The notes beneath the pieces were generated by a model. The model saw nothing but the letters and a program-made list of their open reading frames with translations. It ran no database searches and was not told the DNA's origin. 64,000 nucleotides of DNA from Agrobacterium tumefaciens (GTDB taxonomy: Bacteria > Pseudomonadota > Alphaproteobacteria > Rhizobiales > Rhizobiaceae): the NCBI RefSeq assembly GCF_009649785.1, contig NZ_WJOK01000009.1, positions 62,001 through 126,000 of the forward strand. The letters are read 5' to 3'. The translations under genes were made by a program, and so were the position numbers. Of this stretch, positions 22,076-30,315 are shown piece by piece; position 1 is the first letter of the stretch; the number at the start of each line of letters is the position of its first letter.

Positions 22076-22972
22076 ATGACCGCTGTTGATGCCTGTGTTG
22101 TGAAAAACTCCGATGCCTCCACGCGCCGGGTGCTCCTGAAAAACAACAAGAGATTCCGTGTTTCCCTTGTCGTCTGTACCGTCCTTGCCGGTCTTTCCGG
22201 CTGCGCTACGTCCAACCAGACTGACGATGTCTTCAGGATCGACCGTGCCCAGGGCTCGCAGGAAAACATTGCCTCGCTCACCTCGGTCATCAACGCCAAT
22301 CCGCAGGATCCGGAAGGCTATAACGTCCGTGGCTCCGCTTACGGCCGCGCCGGCGATTCGCGCCGCGCTATCGAGGATTTCAACAAGGCGCTGCAACTGA
22401 ACCCGCGCTTTTATCAGGCCTACGCCAACCGCGCCCTCGTCTACCGCAATTCCGGCCAGCAGCAGCAGGCCTTGCAGGATTACAACGCCGCTTTGCAGAT
22501 CAATGCGAGCTATGACGTAGCCCTGATCGGCCGTGGCAATCTTTACCGCCAGTCCGGCCGCGTCAACGAAGCTTTCAACGACTTCTCCCGCGCCATCGAA
22601 CTCGAAACCACCGATGGCCGCGCGTGGCACAATCGTGGCCTGATCTACCAGCTGCGTAACCAGCATGCCCAGGCCATCGAGGACTTCTCCAAGGCCATCT
22701 CGCTGTCTTCAACCTCGCCGGAACCCTATAACGGCCGTGGCCTTTCCTATGTAGCGCTGAACGACGACGAAAACGCTTTCGCCGATTTCAACCACGCCAT
22801 TTCGCTTGATGGCAACGTCGCAGAATCATGGGCCAACCAGGCACTGGTCTATGAACGCCGCGGCGAGATGGCGAAAGCCGCAAAGTCCTATTCACATGCG
22901 GCACGGCTTGATCCGAAATATAAGCCGGCGCTCGACGGCATTGCCCGCACGCGCGGTGCCGGCGCATCCTGA
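22076..22972 (+). CDS. TPR-repeat lipoprotein
   Basis: The predicted 298-residue protein has an unusually long N-terminal region before the hydrophobic run FRVSLVVCTVLAGLSGC, whose LSGC is a lipobox, so it is probably a lipoprotein anchored in the envelope. Six consecutive 34-residue tetratricopeptide repeats follow, each with the AY..R/G..Y...G....A..D...A..L pattern, from QDPEGYN to ARLDP. TPRs mediate protein contacts; the partner is unknown. Start choice is uncertain: ATG 22076 has GAGGGAA upstream, an earlier ATG at 21980 or a GTG at 22100 are possible. A strong hairpin terminator follows. Confidence 0.85.
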   Translation: MTAVDACVVKNSDASTRRVLLKNNKRFRVSLVVCTVLAGLSGCATSNQTDDVFRIDRAQGSQENIASLTSVINANPQDPEGYNVRGSAYGRAGDSRRAIEDFNKALQLNPRFYQAYANRALVYRNSGQQQQALQDYNAALQINASYDVALIGRGNLYRQSGRVNEAFNDFSRAIELETTDGRAWHNRGLIYQLRNQHAQAIEDFSKAISLSSTSPEPYNGRGLSYVALNDDENAFADFNHAISLDGNVAESWANQALVYERRGEMAKAAKSYSHAARLDPKYKPALDGIARTRGAGAS

Positions 22973-22992
22973 TCAAAAACAGATACGAACAG

Positions 22993-23026
22993 AAAAGCCG
23001 GCGGTGCGACACCTGCCGGCTTTTTT
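22993..23026 (+). terminator. Bidirectional intrinsic terminator
   Basis: The stem GCCGGC (22997-23002) pairs with GCCGGC (23015-23020), extended by GGT/ACC inside, and is followed by six T on the plus strand (23021-23026) and preceded by four A, which give T's on the minus strand. It sits between the ends of the TPR gene (plus) and the DUF6074 gene (minus) and can serve both. Confidence 0.88.
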
Positions 23027-23045
23027 ATGGGAAACTTTTAAGGCC

Positions 23046-23312
23046 TCAATGGCTGTCGCGGCGCGCCTCGGGCGTGGCATCCCCCGCCCACAACTCCGCC
23101 TGCACCGCATTTTGAAACTCCATGACCTCGCGCCGCATGGCGGCGTCCTCATAGCCGAGGCCCGTCAGATAGGCGGCCAGTTCACGGCACTCCCTGCGCC
23201 AGAAATCATTCGCCTCCACACCATGCAGCCGGTCGAGCATGGTTGCGCACCGTTTTACGTTGGCAATACGGTTCTTTGCCGGAAAGGCGATTACTTCCGA
23301 ATTCGTCGTCAC
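23046..23312 (-). CDS. DUF6074 family protein
   Basis: An 88-residue soluble protein starting from GTG at 23312. It has the pattern typical of the small rhizobial DUF6074 family: an early VIAFPAKNRIANVKRCA, a central FWRRECRELAAYL and a late EVMEFQNAVQAEL. No signal peptide or membrane segment. Function unknown. It is convergent with the TPR gene, sharing the terminator between them, and divergent from exoX across a 338-bp region. Confidence 0.75.
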   Translation of the reverse strand: MTTNSEVIAFPAKNRIANVKRCATMLDRLHGVEANDFWRRECRELAAYLTGLGYEDAAMRREVMEFQNAVQAELWAGDATPEARRDSH

Positions 23313-23650
23313 GCGGGCACCTTGCTCTTCGAGGAATCAATACCGACTTTTTAAAGGCTGGATGGTTAACGAAGTCTGCTACGCAGGAGAGAAGGCCGCT
23401 AACGCCTTGCAGGGACGGGTTCTGCAGCCTGTCAGACGCAAGAATCTGCGCTGCCGGAGGACACCGATTCGCGCAAATCGCCGATTACCAAGGAATTTAC
23501 CAATCAAGATTACCGAAATTTCATGCCGTGGGAGATAGAAGAAGTATATGTGTGTTGAAACAACACCGGTCTCATCGTATATTCTTGCAAAGAAAAAAAA
23601 TGCCGCAGCGCAGCCAAAAACGGAGAAATCGTTCTCGGGAGGAGAGCACC
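23313..23650. promoter_or_regulatory. 338-bp regulatory region upstream of exoX
   Basis: No convincing gene was recognised. The stretch contains a perfect inverted repeat GTGTTG-AAA-CAACAC at 23552-23566, about 85 bp before exoX, which could be an operator. An A-rich tract lies at about 23583-23600 and the exoX ribosome-binding site GGGAGGAGAG at 23638-23647. Promoters for both the DUF6074 gene (minus) and exoX (plus) must lie here. Confidence 0.5.
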
Positions 23651-23929
23651 ATGTATGCACCTCGTGTATTTTTCAGCATGATTGGTGCATTGCTTGCCTT
23701 TGCGGTCGCTACATATTTCATCCACGGGTCGTTCTATACGGCGTTCATCCAGACCCTCATCTGCGCCGTCATTCTGCAAACCGGTTATTTTATTGCACTT
23801 CTGGTTCTGGTCGCCCGGGAGAAACGCCGGATGCGCGAAACCTTCGCGCTTGATCGCAGCGCCGAGATCATGACGCCGGACACGGTAAGCAGCGCCCCGC
23901 CACATGGCGCGAAGCTGACCGATATGTGA
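23651..23929 (+). CDS. exoX: ExoX/SyrA-like exopolysaccharide production repressor, small membrane protein
   Basis: The 92-residue protein begins MYAPRVFFSMIGALLAFAVA and has two transmembrane segments (about residues 7-25 and 31-53) followed by a basic, hydrophilic tail with REKRRMRETFALD. This matches the ExoX/PsiA/SyrA group of inner-membrane proteins that lower succinoglycan synthesis post-transcriptionally, probably by acting on the ExoY sugar transferase. Its place at the head of the exo genes supports the call. In S. meliloti exoX sits beside exoY; exoY is not in this window. Confidence 0.85.
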   Translation: MYAPRVFFSMIGALLAFAVATYFIHGSFYTAFIQTLICAVILQTGYFIALLVLVAREKRRMRETFALDRSAEIMTPDTVSSAPPHGAKLTDM

Positions 23930-24040
23930 CCTCTCACGCACATTCTTTTATTGCGCCGCAAAAAAAATCACTTGCATCCACACCCCTGACACTTTCTGCT
24001 GACCAAATCCTGACGGTTCGTCACAGCAGAAGGACAACAC

Positions 24041-25030
24041 ATGGTGAGCGGTTCACAGCCCATTTGCGTCATCATCGCTGCGAAAAATGCATCTGATACG
24101 ATAGATATCGCCATCCGCTCCGCCCTTGTGGAGCCGGAGGTCGCCGAAGTCATGGTGATCGACGATGGCTCCACCGATACGACCAGCGATGTCGCACATG
24201 CGGCGGATGACGGTACCGGCCGTTTGCGGGTCGTGCGATTCGACGTCAATCGTGGCCCTTCGGCCGCCCGCAATCATGCGATCTCGATTTCATCCGCACC
24301 GCTCATCAGCATTCTCGATGCGGACGACTTTTTTTTCAGAGGCCGTTTTGCCGCCATGCTGGAAAATGACGACTGGGATCTGGTGGCCGACAATATCGCC
24401 TTCATCCAGCAATCGGTTCCGGGTGCGTCGTCCATGCAGCCGGCCCGCTTCGAACCACAGGCCCGGTTTCTGTCGCTGACGGAGTTCGTGGAAGGCAATA
24501 TTTCCAGACCCGGCGTGGAACGCGGGGAAACCGGCTTTCTGAAACCGGTGATCCGCCGCGCCTTTCTGGACAAACATGCGTTGCGTTACGACGAGCGCCT
24601 GCGTCTCGGCGAAGACTACGAACTTTATACCCGCGCGCTTGCCGCCGGTGCCCGTTACAAGGTCATCCGTCATTGCGGTTACGGGGCGATTGTCCGCGGC
24701 AATTCGTTGAGCGGCCGTCACAGCACGGAAGATCTTCGCCGTTTATACGAAGCGGACCGGGACATTCTCACCAGCTGCAAGCTGTCGGCCAGCGAGACGG
24801 CGATCCTGCTCGAGCACGAAAAGCACATCCGCGCGAAATTCGAGCTTCGCCATTTTCTCGATGCGAAAAAGCAGAAAGGGATGGGCGGCGCGTTGAGCCA
24901 CGCTCTTGCGCGCCTGCCTGCCCTGCCGGCCATCACGCGCGGCATCTGGACCGACAAGACCGCCCGTTTTCGCAAACCGGCGCCGGTTCGGGATATTCGT
25001 TATCTGCTGGACGGTACGCCGGTTTCCTGA
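24041..25030 (+). CDS. exoU: Succinoglycan glucosyltransferase ExoU
   Basis: A 329-residue GT2 family glycosyltransferase: ICVIIAAKNASDTI at the N-terminus, VIDDGSTDTTS for nucleotide binding, RGPSAARNHAI, and ILDADDFFF as the metal-binding DXD-like motif. In S. meliloti ExoU adds the sixth sugar of the lipid-linked octasaccharide. Assignment to ExoU rather than another GT2 rests on cluster order (X-U-V-W) as well as sequence type. AGAAGGA lies just before the ATG. Convergent with exoV. Confidence 0.88.
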   Translation: MVSGSQPICVIIAAKNASDTIDIAIRSALVEPEVAEVMVIDDGSTDTTSDVAHAADDGTGRLRVVRFDVNRGPSAARNHAISISSAPLISILDADDFFFRGRFAAMLENDDWDLVADNIAFIQQSVPGASSMQPARFEPQARFLSLTEFVEGNISRPGVERGETGFLKPVIRRAFLDKHALRYDERLRLGEDYELYTRALAAGARYKVIRHCGYGAIVRGNSLSGRHSTEDLRRLYEADRDILTSCKLSASETAILLEHEKHIRAKFELRHFLDAKKQKGMGGALSHALARLPALPAITRGIWTDKTARFRKPAPVRDIRYLLDGTPVS

Positions 25031-25080
25031 GGCAAAACCTCCAGCGGCGAGGATGATGGCAAGTTCGATATTCTCTCATT

Positions 25081-25200
25081 CGTCATGCCGCACTAGATCC
25101 GGCATCCAGTCATGGCGCGTCTGCGCCATGAAGAGAGTCTTTTGCGATCAAGGACTTGAGCGCGCTGGACCCCGGACCCAGGCCGGGGTGACTGTGTCCG
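25081..25200. repeat. Palindromic intergenic repeat (REP/RIME-like element)
   Basis: Between the convergent exoU and exoV genes lies a non-coding block with two strong hairpins. CATGGCGC (25111-25118) pairs with GCGCCATG (25123-25130) around GTCT, and CCCCGG (25170-25175) pairs with CCGGGG (25183-25188). The flanks (TCATGCCGC...GATCCGGCATCCAG and GGACCCCGGACCCAGGCCGG) resemble palindromic repeats common between genes in rhizobia. Only one copy was noticed in the window. It may also serve as the bidirectional end of both genes. Confidence 0.6.
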
Positions 25201-25222
25201 GAATTGCTGAGGCAACCCGCCT

Positions 25223-26176
25223 TCAGAGATAATCGCGTTTGACCGTTTCCAGAACAGCGGAAAAACGCTCCTTGCGTTCCTCCAGCCTGCCATCCGGGCT
25301 GAGACGCGGTTCGGCACGGCTTGCCTGCCAGAGCGCCAGCGTGGAAGGTGCTGCCAGCACTTGCTTGGCCAGTTTGCGCAGCGACAGGGATTGGCTTGCC
25401 TGCGGCCGCACCAGCACATCGCCCTCATGCGCCGGACCGGATCCAGCCTCGGCAATGACGGGGGCTGGCGGCGGCGGGAAGCTCATACCCCAGAAACGCG
25501 ATCCCTTTTTCGCCGCCTCGGCGCGGGTGGAGACTGGCACGTAACGCGGCTGATACTCCACACCGACCGTGCCTGCCCAATCGCTCCACTTGAAACTGTT
25601 GATCGAGGGAGATGTGCTCACCGCCACCCATGGCACGCGGAACGCATCGGCAAGAATGGCGCCATGCATGGATTCGGCCACGATAAATTCAGATTGGGCG
25701 ATGGCGCGGATGACCGACATCGCCTCGCCGCGCGGGTCGAGATAGGTCAGTCCCGCCGGTTCGCAAACCGTTTCCCACATGCCGAATTCCGCCGATTCCC
25801 AATGGGGAACAAAGGTTTTCTTGTAGAGTTTCTGCAGGCCTTTGAACTCCGGCATCTCGGTCACCATCACGGCGGGATCGACAATGCCCTTTTCGGGAGA
25901 AAGTCCCAATTTGGCTGCGGTTTTTTCGCCGCGCACGCAGCGAATGTCCCAAAATCCGGTGCTTGTATCCGGCACCGCGCCGTAGCCATAACCGCTGCCG
26001 ATCACAAGCTTGCGCTGCTTTGCGGGCAACAATGTATCATTGAGAACCGTGCCGACACCGACGAGCATCACATCGTCATGCACGTCCCGCAGCCCGGGCA
26101 GCAGAAAGTCCCACAGCCACAGATTGAGATCGTCGCCAAAATTTCCGTGATGCGATTCCCAGTGGTAAGGTTTCAT
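25223..26176 (-). CDS. exoV: Succinoglycan pyruvyltransferase ExoV
   Basis: The 317-residue protein starts MKPYHWESHHGNFGDDLNLWLWDFLLP, the polysaccharide pyruvyltransferase signature with an N-terminal GNFGDDL loop, and has EFIVAESMHGAILADAFRVPWVAV as the C-terminal motif containing the conserved SMHG. ExoV adds pyruvate from PEP to the terminal glucose of the succinoglycan repeat in the cytoplasm. AGGAGTGA precedes the ATG. It lies 51 bp after exoW and is probably cotranscribed with it. Confidence 0.92.
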   Translation of the reverse strand: MKPYHWESHHGNFGDDLNLWLWDFLLPGLRDVHDDVMLVGVGTVLNDTLLPAKQRKLVIGSGYGYGAVPDTSTGFWDIRCVRGEKTAAKLGLSPEKGIVDPAVMVTEMPEFKGLQKLYKKTFVPHWESAEFGMWETVCEPAGLTYLDPRGEAMSVIRAIAQSEFIVAESMHGAILADAFRVPWVAVSTSPSINSFKWSDWAGTVGVEYQPRYVPVSTRAEAAKKGSRFWGMSFPPPPAPVIAEAGSGPAHEGDVLVRPQASQSLSLRKLAKQVLAAPSTLALWQASRAEPRLSPDGRLEERKERFSAVLETVKRDYL

Positions 26177-26227
26177 GAAGTCACTCCTGGGTGAAAAACA
26201 TATAAATTCTTGCAGGCAAGAATTCGA

Positions 26228-27193
26228 TCATCTTGTCCGCACTATTTTGCCTGCGCCGAGCTCAAAAGCCGCTCGCAGGAGTGCCGGATCGCGCATCGCC
26301 CACTTCAGCAGCAGTCCGAATTCGGGCACCTTGCGCCGTTTCAGATTGCCCGCCTGGCTCCAGAGCGCCTGTTTGCGCGCCGTATTTTTATAGGAAGCGA
26401 TCGAGGCCACATCGTCCGGCCGCCGCGAAAATCGCCCCTCCAGCGTATCGAGCGCAACCCAGGTATTGAACTGCTGGCGCAGGAATTCCGGCGAGGTATT
26501 GTCGATGCTGTGGAAGATATTGACGCCCATTCCGCGCATGGCACCGGCATCGTCACACAGAAGCGTGCGCTTGGATGCGAGGATGGAATCGCAGAAAAAC
26601 AGCACATCTTCCGCCGCAAGCCGGAGCGCCGGATCGAAGCGTATCTTTTCAAAAAGCGGGCGGCCGATCACCATGCAGGAGAGATGCAAGAAGCTCCAGT
26701 TGCGCAGCATCACGCTCGCCAGATCCGGCAGCTCGATCACCAGAGGCCGCTCGGAAAGCCTTGCGGCGCCCTCGTTCTTCTCCAGCTCGGAAATGGCGAA
26801 ATGATAATAAAATTCGTCACTTGCCTGCATGGATGCCCAATAGCACTCACCGCCAAATGTCTTCAGCGCGAAGGCCGCATTCTGGAGATGATCGGGCGTC
26901 CAGATGTCGTCCGAGTCAAGAAATGCGACGTAATCGCTGCCAGCAGGAACGTGGTCGAGACCGGTATTGCGCGCACCACCCGGCCCGCCATTGGCCTGCT
27001 TAATGACGAGAATCCGCTCTTTCTGCGCTTGCGAAAGTTCTGCAAGCTCATTGTCTATCGGATATGGCGATTCGTCATCGACGATGACAAGATCGAAATC
27101 CTGGTAAGTCTGCGCAAAAACCGATGCGAGCGCACGTCCAAGAATTCCGTGCTGCTTTTGGTAATAGGGAATGACGACAGTAAATCTTGCCAT
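26228..27193 (-). CDS. exoW: Succinoglycan glucosyltransferase ExoW
   Basis: A 321-residue GT2 enzyme: FTVVIPYYQKQHGILGRAL at the start, LVIVDDESPYP for nucleotide binding, NGGPGGARNTGLD, and FLDSDDIW as the DXD-like motif. In S. meliloti ExoW adds the seventh sugar. The start at 27193 is preferred over an in-frame ATG 24 bp upstream because AAGGGGCG is well spaced and the family begins close to this Met. It is divergent from exoT with a 119-bp promoter region between them. Confidence 0.9.
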   Translation of the reverse strand: MARFTVVIPYYQKQHGILGRALASVFAQTYQDFDLVIVDDESPYPIDNELAELSQAQKERILVIKQANGGPGGARNTGLDHVPAGSDYVAFLDSDDIWTPDHLQNAAFALKTFGGECYWASMQASDEFYYHFAISELEKNEGAARLSERPLVIELPDLASVMLRNWSFLHLSCMVIGRPLFEKIRFDPALRLAAEDVLFFCDSILASKRTLLCDDAGAMRGMGVNIFHSIDNTSPEFLRQQFNTWVALDTLEGRFSRRPDDVASIASYKNTARKQALWSQAGNLKRRKVPEFGLLLKWAMRDPALLRAAFELGAGKIVRTR

Positions 27194-27312
27194 TGTTTCG
27201 CCCCTTGCGTTGATCAAGAAGTGTCGGGCCCGATCCTAAAAGCGGCCCCGATGGTATCGGCAACTCCCCACCGGCGTTCCTCCCCGCCGGCCTCCAGAAA
27301 CAGGATGCTTGT

Positions 27313-28791
27313 ATGCCCCCAGCTCCAAATGTAAAGACCATCACCACGAATGTCGGCTGGAGCGTCTTGTCTAAGACAGGGACATTCGGGCTTAAATTTG
27401 TCACCGTTCCCATTCTTGCACGACTGCTGACACCGGAAGAATTTGGTGTGGTTGCAGTCGGCTTAACGGTTGTACAATTCCTGACCATGATAGCCGGAGC
27501 GGGGCTGACCTCGGCGCTGATCGTCGAGAAAGAAGAGGATATGGATACAATCCATACCGTTTTCTGGGCAAATCTGGCGATTTCCTGCACCATGGCCGCT
27601 GCGCTCTACATTTTCGCGGAGTTCTTCGGTGGGCTTCTGGGTGCGGTGGAAAGTGCCTATCTGCTGCGTATCATGGCCTTTCTCATTCCGTTGCAACTTG
27701 CGGGTGATGTCGCCTATTCACTGCTTGCCCGGCGCATGAACTTCAGCCAGGATGCGCTGTGGAGCATGGCGTCTGAAAGCATCGCGGCGGTTGTCGCCGT
27801 GGCTATGGCGCTTCTCGGCTTCGGCGTCTGGGCGCTCATCATCCAGCTTTTCGCCGCCGCACTCATCAGGCTTGTCGGGCTATATGCCGTTTCCCGCTAT
27901 TGCCCGCGTTTCGTCATGAAACCGCGCCGTCTGGTGCCGCTTCTCGGTTTCAGCTCCGGCCTGATGGGATCGGAAATCGCCAATTTCGTCACCTTCCAGT
28001 CGCCGATGGTGGTGATCGCCCGGCATCTCGGCCTTGCCGATGCGGGCGCCTATTCCGCCTCCAACCGTTTTGCCAGCATTCCCAATCAGGTCGTGCTGTC
28101 GGCCGTCATGGGCGTGCTGTTTCCCGCCTTCAGCCGTATGATGGACGATCCGCAGCGCCGGCGTGATGCCCTGATGTTCAGCACGCAGGTTCTGACCGTC
28201 CTGCTTGCGCCGATGATGTTCGGCCTCTGGGCGGTGGCCGAACCGGCCATGCTGGTGATTTTCGGGCAGAACTGGGCTTATGCCTGGCCGGTTCTCGGTC
28301 TCCTTGCCCTCTCGAAAGCCATTCTGACCCCATGCAGCACCTTTATCCCCTATCTCAAGGGTGCCGGCTATGGGCGTGTTCTGTTCTGGTCGGCCACGAT
28401 CCGCGCCATCGTCACCACAGTTGCCGTCTGGGCTGCAGCCGTCTACGGCAGCCTGATCGACGCGATGATTTGGCTCTGCATCGTCAATGCGGTGACGCTG
28501 GTTGCCTACTCATGGGCGGTGTTCAAGGCAAGCGATACACCCTTTCTCAGCGGCCTCTATGTCAGCAGCAGACCGATGATTGCAGCGCTGGTCATGGCCG
28601 TTTCGGTGCGTTACCTGCTTCACATCATTGCCGAACGCATCCCCAGCGCAACGCTTCAGGTGCTCGTTGGCGCCGCAGTCGGCGGCGTCATCTATGCGGC
28701 GCTGATTTTGCTGACCGAACGCGCCCTGCTTGGAAAAATCCTCGGGATGGTCAAATCGCGGCGAATGCGTGAAAACGCAACCCAAGGTTAG
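27313..28791 (+). CDS. exoT: Succinoglycan transport protein ExoT (Wzx-type flippase family)
   Basis: The 492-residue integral membrane protein has about 12-14 hydrophobic segments and the polysaccharide-transporter N-terminus TNVGWSVLSKTGTFGLKFVTV, followed by LARLLTPEEFGVVAVG, which is typical of the MOP/Wzx superfamily. ExoT is known to be required for export or polymerisation of succinoglycan, particularly of low-molecular-weight material. It stands alone on the plus strand, with a hairpin and T-tract after it and a gap before exoH. Confidence 0.93.
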   Translation: MPPAPNVKTITTNVGWSVLSKTGTFGLKFVTVPILARLLTPEEFGVVAVGLTVVQFLTMIAGAGLTSALIVEKEEDMDTIHTVFWANLAISCTMAAALYIFAEFFGGLLGAVESAYLLRIMAFLIPLQLAGDVAYSLLARRMNFSQDALWSMASESIAAVVAVAMALLGFGVWALIIQLFAAALIRLVGLYAVSRYCPRFVMKPRRLVPLLGFSSGLMGSEIANFVTFQSPMVVIARHLGLADAGAYSASNRFASIPNQVVLSAVMGVLFPAFSRMMDDPQRRRDALMFSTQVLTVLLAPMMFGLWAVAEPAMLVIFGQNWAYAWPVLGLLALSKAILTPCSTFIPYLKGAGYGRVLFWSATIRAIVTTVAVWAAAVYGSLIDAMIWLCIVNAVTLVAYSWAVFKASDTPFLSGLYVSSRPMIAALVMAVSVRYLLHIIAERIPSATLQVLVGAAVGGVIYAALILLTERALLGKILGMVKSRRMRENATQG

Positions 28792-28838
28792 TGTCTCGTA
28801 ACCGAAAGCGCCTCATTTCGGCCGTTAACAGGTCTCAC

Positions 28839-28885
28839 CCGTCACGGATATGTGTTTCGTGACGGCATGGCAAAGCCATTTTTTT
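28839..28885 (+). terminator. Terminator region after exoT
   Basis: Two hairpins lie in succession. CCGTCACG (28839-28846) pairs with CGTGACGG (28858-28865) across 11 bases. Immediately after, ATGGC (28867-28871) and GCCAT (28875-28879) flank AAA and run into seven T (28879-28885). The second is a short but classic intrinsic terminator ending the exoT transcript. Confidence 0.7.
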
Positions 28886-29162
28886 GCGGTGCAATATCGC
28901 GTACAATGATAATATCGCTTCCTTTGGCGATTTTTAGTGACGACTTAAATCTAGAAAAAATTAAATATTTTCAGTTGCTTAATTTTTTAAAGTCGCACGG
29001 AATGCCGGAACGCCAGACAATCACCCGCAATATCTAAGCTTGTGTTTTTCCCGCGTCGCCACATTTTACCCTAAAGTCGAAACCAGACTTACGAGTGCGG
29101 GCTTAAGTTCGCTCTGGTTGCAACGCGGCGTGGGTGGACGCCGCCCAATAGGGGTGACTGAT
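28886..29162 (+). promoter_or_regulatory. AT-rich region upstream of exoH
   Basis: Together with the preceding terminator this forms a 371-bp gene-free gap. The part from about 28905 to 28995 is strikingly A/T-rich for this genome (TTAAATATTTTCAG, TTAATTTTTTAAAG) and is the likely promoter of the exoH-K-L-A-M-O-N operon. Zinc-finger regulators of the MucR/Ros type favour AT-rich sites upstream of exo genes; whether one binds here is inference. In S. meliloti exoI sits between exoT and exoH, and no trace of it is visible. Confidence 0.55.
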
Positions 29163-30311
29163 GTGACTGTCGATCAGAACCTATCCTCCCGTATCAATTT
29201 GATGCGTATATTGCTGATCTCTGGAATCGTGTTCGTCCATGTGCCGCACGATGCCGAAACCAGCCCTTTTCTTGGCCTTTACGGCTTCTTCGACTGGCTG
29301 CGTGTTTTTCTGGGCGACGCCCTGTTTCGCATCGGTGTGCCCTGTCTCAGCGCGATATCCGGCTATCTGCTGTTTCGTCGCGGCATGAGCGGGTTCGATT
29401 ATCCGGCGACGATCCGTTCGAAGTCGAAAACGGTGCTGCTGCCCTTCCTGCTGTGGAATGGCGCGTTGTTTGCCGCAATTTTGCTTATCCAGCTGTTTGA
29501 CGTTGGTGTGGGTTATTTCCCGGACCTCTGGAACGCCAGCCCGCGTGAAATCATCAGCCATGGCACGGCGCTCGAAGAACTGCCGGTAAACGTGCCGCTT
29601 TATTTCCTGCGCGACCTGTTCGTCTGCATCCTGCTGTCGCCGGTGCTCGCATTTCTCATGCGCCGCTTTGCGCTGCCAACGCTCGCTATCCTGCTCTTCA
29701 TAACCGCCATGCCTGATCTGACGATCTTCATAGTCCAGAAGAAATCGATCCTGTTCAGCTTCTCACTGGGCATCGCACTTGCGCTGCACCGCGTCGATGT
29801 CAAGGCACTCGATCCCTACGCCTTCCCGATCATGGCGCTGACCTTTGTCGCTGCGGCCATGCTGGCAACAGGCCTCTATTTCACCGGCCCGGAGTTTACC
29901 TTCTGGCTGAACATGTCTCGCAATTTGCTCGCTGTTTTCGGCGCGCTCGGTTTCTGGGCGTCGTCGGCGCTTTTGATCCGCAGCAGGCTCGGCAAGCGGC
30001 TTTCCGAAACCGGAAGCCTCAGCTTCTGGATATTCTGCGCTCACTATCCGTTGCTCGTCATCATGTGGATGGTCTGGAACAAGGGCGGACCCGATTTCTA
30101 CCCCGCCTTCTATGTCATCGCCACGCTGTCCGCCTTTGTCATTCTGGTGGTGAGCAATGCACAAACCCGCAAATACCTGCCGGCCGTCTATGCCGTGCTG
30201 ACCGGAAGCCGGAACGGCAAACGCAAGACAACGTCCGAATTCGCTGCAAAACGGGCCTCCATGATCGGCCCGCCCACATCCGAAACACTTTATTCGCAAC
30301 GACAGAGGTGA
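29163..30311 (+). CDS. exoH: Succinoglycan succinyltransferase ExoH
   Basis: The 382-residue membrane protein is an acyltransferase-3 family member: SSRINLMRILLISGIVFVHVP with the conserved R and H, PCLSAISGYLLFRRG, and roughly ten transmembrane segments. ExoH adds succinyl groups to succinoglycan, which in S. meliloti is needed for cleavage by ExoK and for symbiosis. The start is taken as GTG 29163, eight bases after TAGGGG; GTG 29154 and a TTG at 29040 are in frame but add residues not expected for the family. It is followed by exoK after 4 bp. Confidence 0.9.
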   Translation: MTVDQNLSSRINLMRILLISGIVFVHVPHDAETSPFLGLYGFFDWLRVFLGDALFRIGVPCLSAISGYLLFRRGMSGFDYPATIRSKSKTVLLPFLLWNGALFAAILLIQLFDVGVGYFPDLWNASPREIISHGTALEELPVNVPLYFLRDLFVCILLSPVLAFLMRRFALPTLAILLFITAMPDLTIFIVQKKSILFSFSLGIALALHRVDVKALDPYAFPIMALTFVAAAMLATGLYFTGPEFTFWLNMSRNLLAVFGALGFWASSALLIRSRLGKRLSETGSLSFWIFCAHYPLLVIMWMVWNKGGPDFYPAFYVIATLSAFVILVVSNAQTRKYLPAVYAVLTGSRNGKRKTTSEFAAKRASMIGPPTSETLYSQRQR

Positions 30312-30315
30312 ACCA

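Noticed and set aside
23362..23370. ATGGTTAA as a possible CtrA half-site upstream of exoX
   Set aside because: A single 8-bp match is expected by chance and no second half-site with proper spacing was seen.
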